A stretch of 64,000 bases of DNA. It comes from Bacillus thermozeamaize. GTDB taxonomy: Bacteria > Bacillota > Bacilli > ZCTH02-B2. The translations under genes were made by a program, and so were the position numbers. Below are positions 63,932 to 64,000 of this stretch, one piece after another. Numbering within the stretch: the first letter of the stretch is position 1; every line of letters starts with the position of its first letter. A model generated the notes under the pieces. The model saw only the letters and a list, made by a program, of their open reading frames with translations, searched no databases and was not told the DNA's origin. The stretch lies in the NCBI GenBank assembly GCA_002159075.1, contig LZRT01000094.1, positions 124,001 to 188,000 of the forward strand, written 5' to 3'.

Positions 63932-64000
63932 TGTACTGGCTGCAACAGTATCGCGCACCCGTTGCCTTTTTCTTGCTGATGCTGCTCGGATGGGAGGTGG
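63931..64000 (+). CDS. thiX: Thiamin-precursor ABC transporter permease (ThiX), 5' part only
   Basis: Only the first 23 codons are in the window (MYWLQQYRAPVAFFLLMLLG), a start with a hydrophobic segment. ATGA overlap with thiZ and the operon context identify it as the permease. Confidence 0.7.
   Translation, partial: MYWLQQYRAPVAFFLLMLLGWEV

Overview
The window looks like a chromosomal segment of a Gram-positive, spore-forming member of the Bacillales, possibly thermophilic. Signs are Shine-Dalgarno sequences close to AGGAGG before nearly every gene, frequent GTG and TTG starts, a perR/ygzB pair, Spo0M, a ComFB-type protein, PepV, CtaA, a bacilli-type tRNA cluster with encoded CCA ends, and a ylmB-tenA-thiZX thiamin salvage operon behind a TPP riboswitch. 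No rRNA, insertion sequence, prophage or CRISPR array was seen. No species is assigned.

Layout. 0-6 kb: nth, perR with a Per box, a YgzB-like gene, twelve tRNA genes, then a DedA/UptA-type flippase next to undecaprenyl-diphosphatase (lipid carrier recycling) and a flavin-dependent oxidoreductase. 6-18 kb: spo0M and an iron-siderophore locus. The locus has two lipoprotein binding proteins, an ABC exporter, a TetR/DUF2269/SDR group, and an importer of two FecCD permeases plus an ATPase, followed by a frameshifted FhuF-like reductase gene. Three Fur boxes lie at its promoters. 18-32.5 kb: a GAF-PucR regulator divergent from a probable ketone-carboxylation pathway. Five genes (HyuA, gamma-like, HyuA, HyuB and a 34-37 kDa fifth protein) match the layout I recall for acetophenone carboxylase. 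They are followed by an acyl-CoA ligase, an SCP-x-type thiolase with a DUF35 partner, and an MFS permease with a nonsense codon. By eye the carboxylase genes are lower in GC than the ligase and thiolase genes.

32.5-39 kb: a YhfK-like gene, an arsR-arsC-arsM group without an efflux pump, a TetR gene with two operator-like palindromes, tRNA-Arg and tRNA-Leu, an arginase-fold gene, and a small operon of two paralogous membrane/coiled-coil proteins around a winged-helix regulator. 39-51 kb: LysR/MFS pair, tautomerase, a six-gene redox and two-component operon (His-rich anchored protein, ApbE, small anchored protein, ferric-reductase-like membrane protein, response regulator, kinase with a His-rich sensor), a Cd/Zn-type P-type ATPase whose metal-binding CxxC carries an in-frame TGA at the first Cys, and a PadR/MMPL pair. 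51-64 kb: a second tRNA-Leu(CAA), UDG4, pepV, an ABC-class ATPase, rnhA, queG, comFB-like, purU, maf, ctaA, and the TPP-controlled thiamin salvage operon, which runs off the end.

The most interesting items are the ketone-carboxylation pathway with its own regulator, the TGA in the UxxC position of the metal ATPase, the His-rich/ApbE/heme two-component operon, and the unnamed three-gene membrane/regulator operon. Three genes in the window (FhuF-like, MFS, metal ATPase) have broken reading frames, so read errors or decay must be considered for each.
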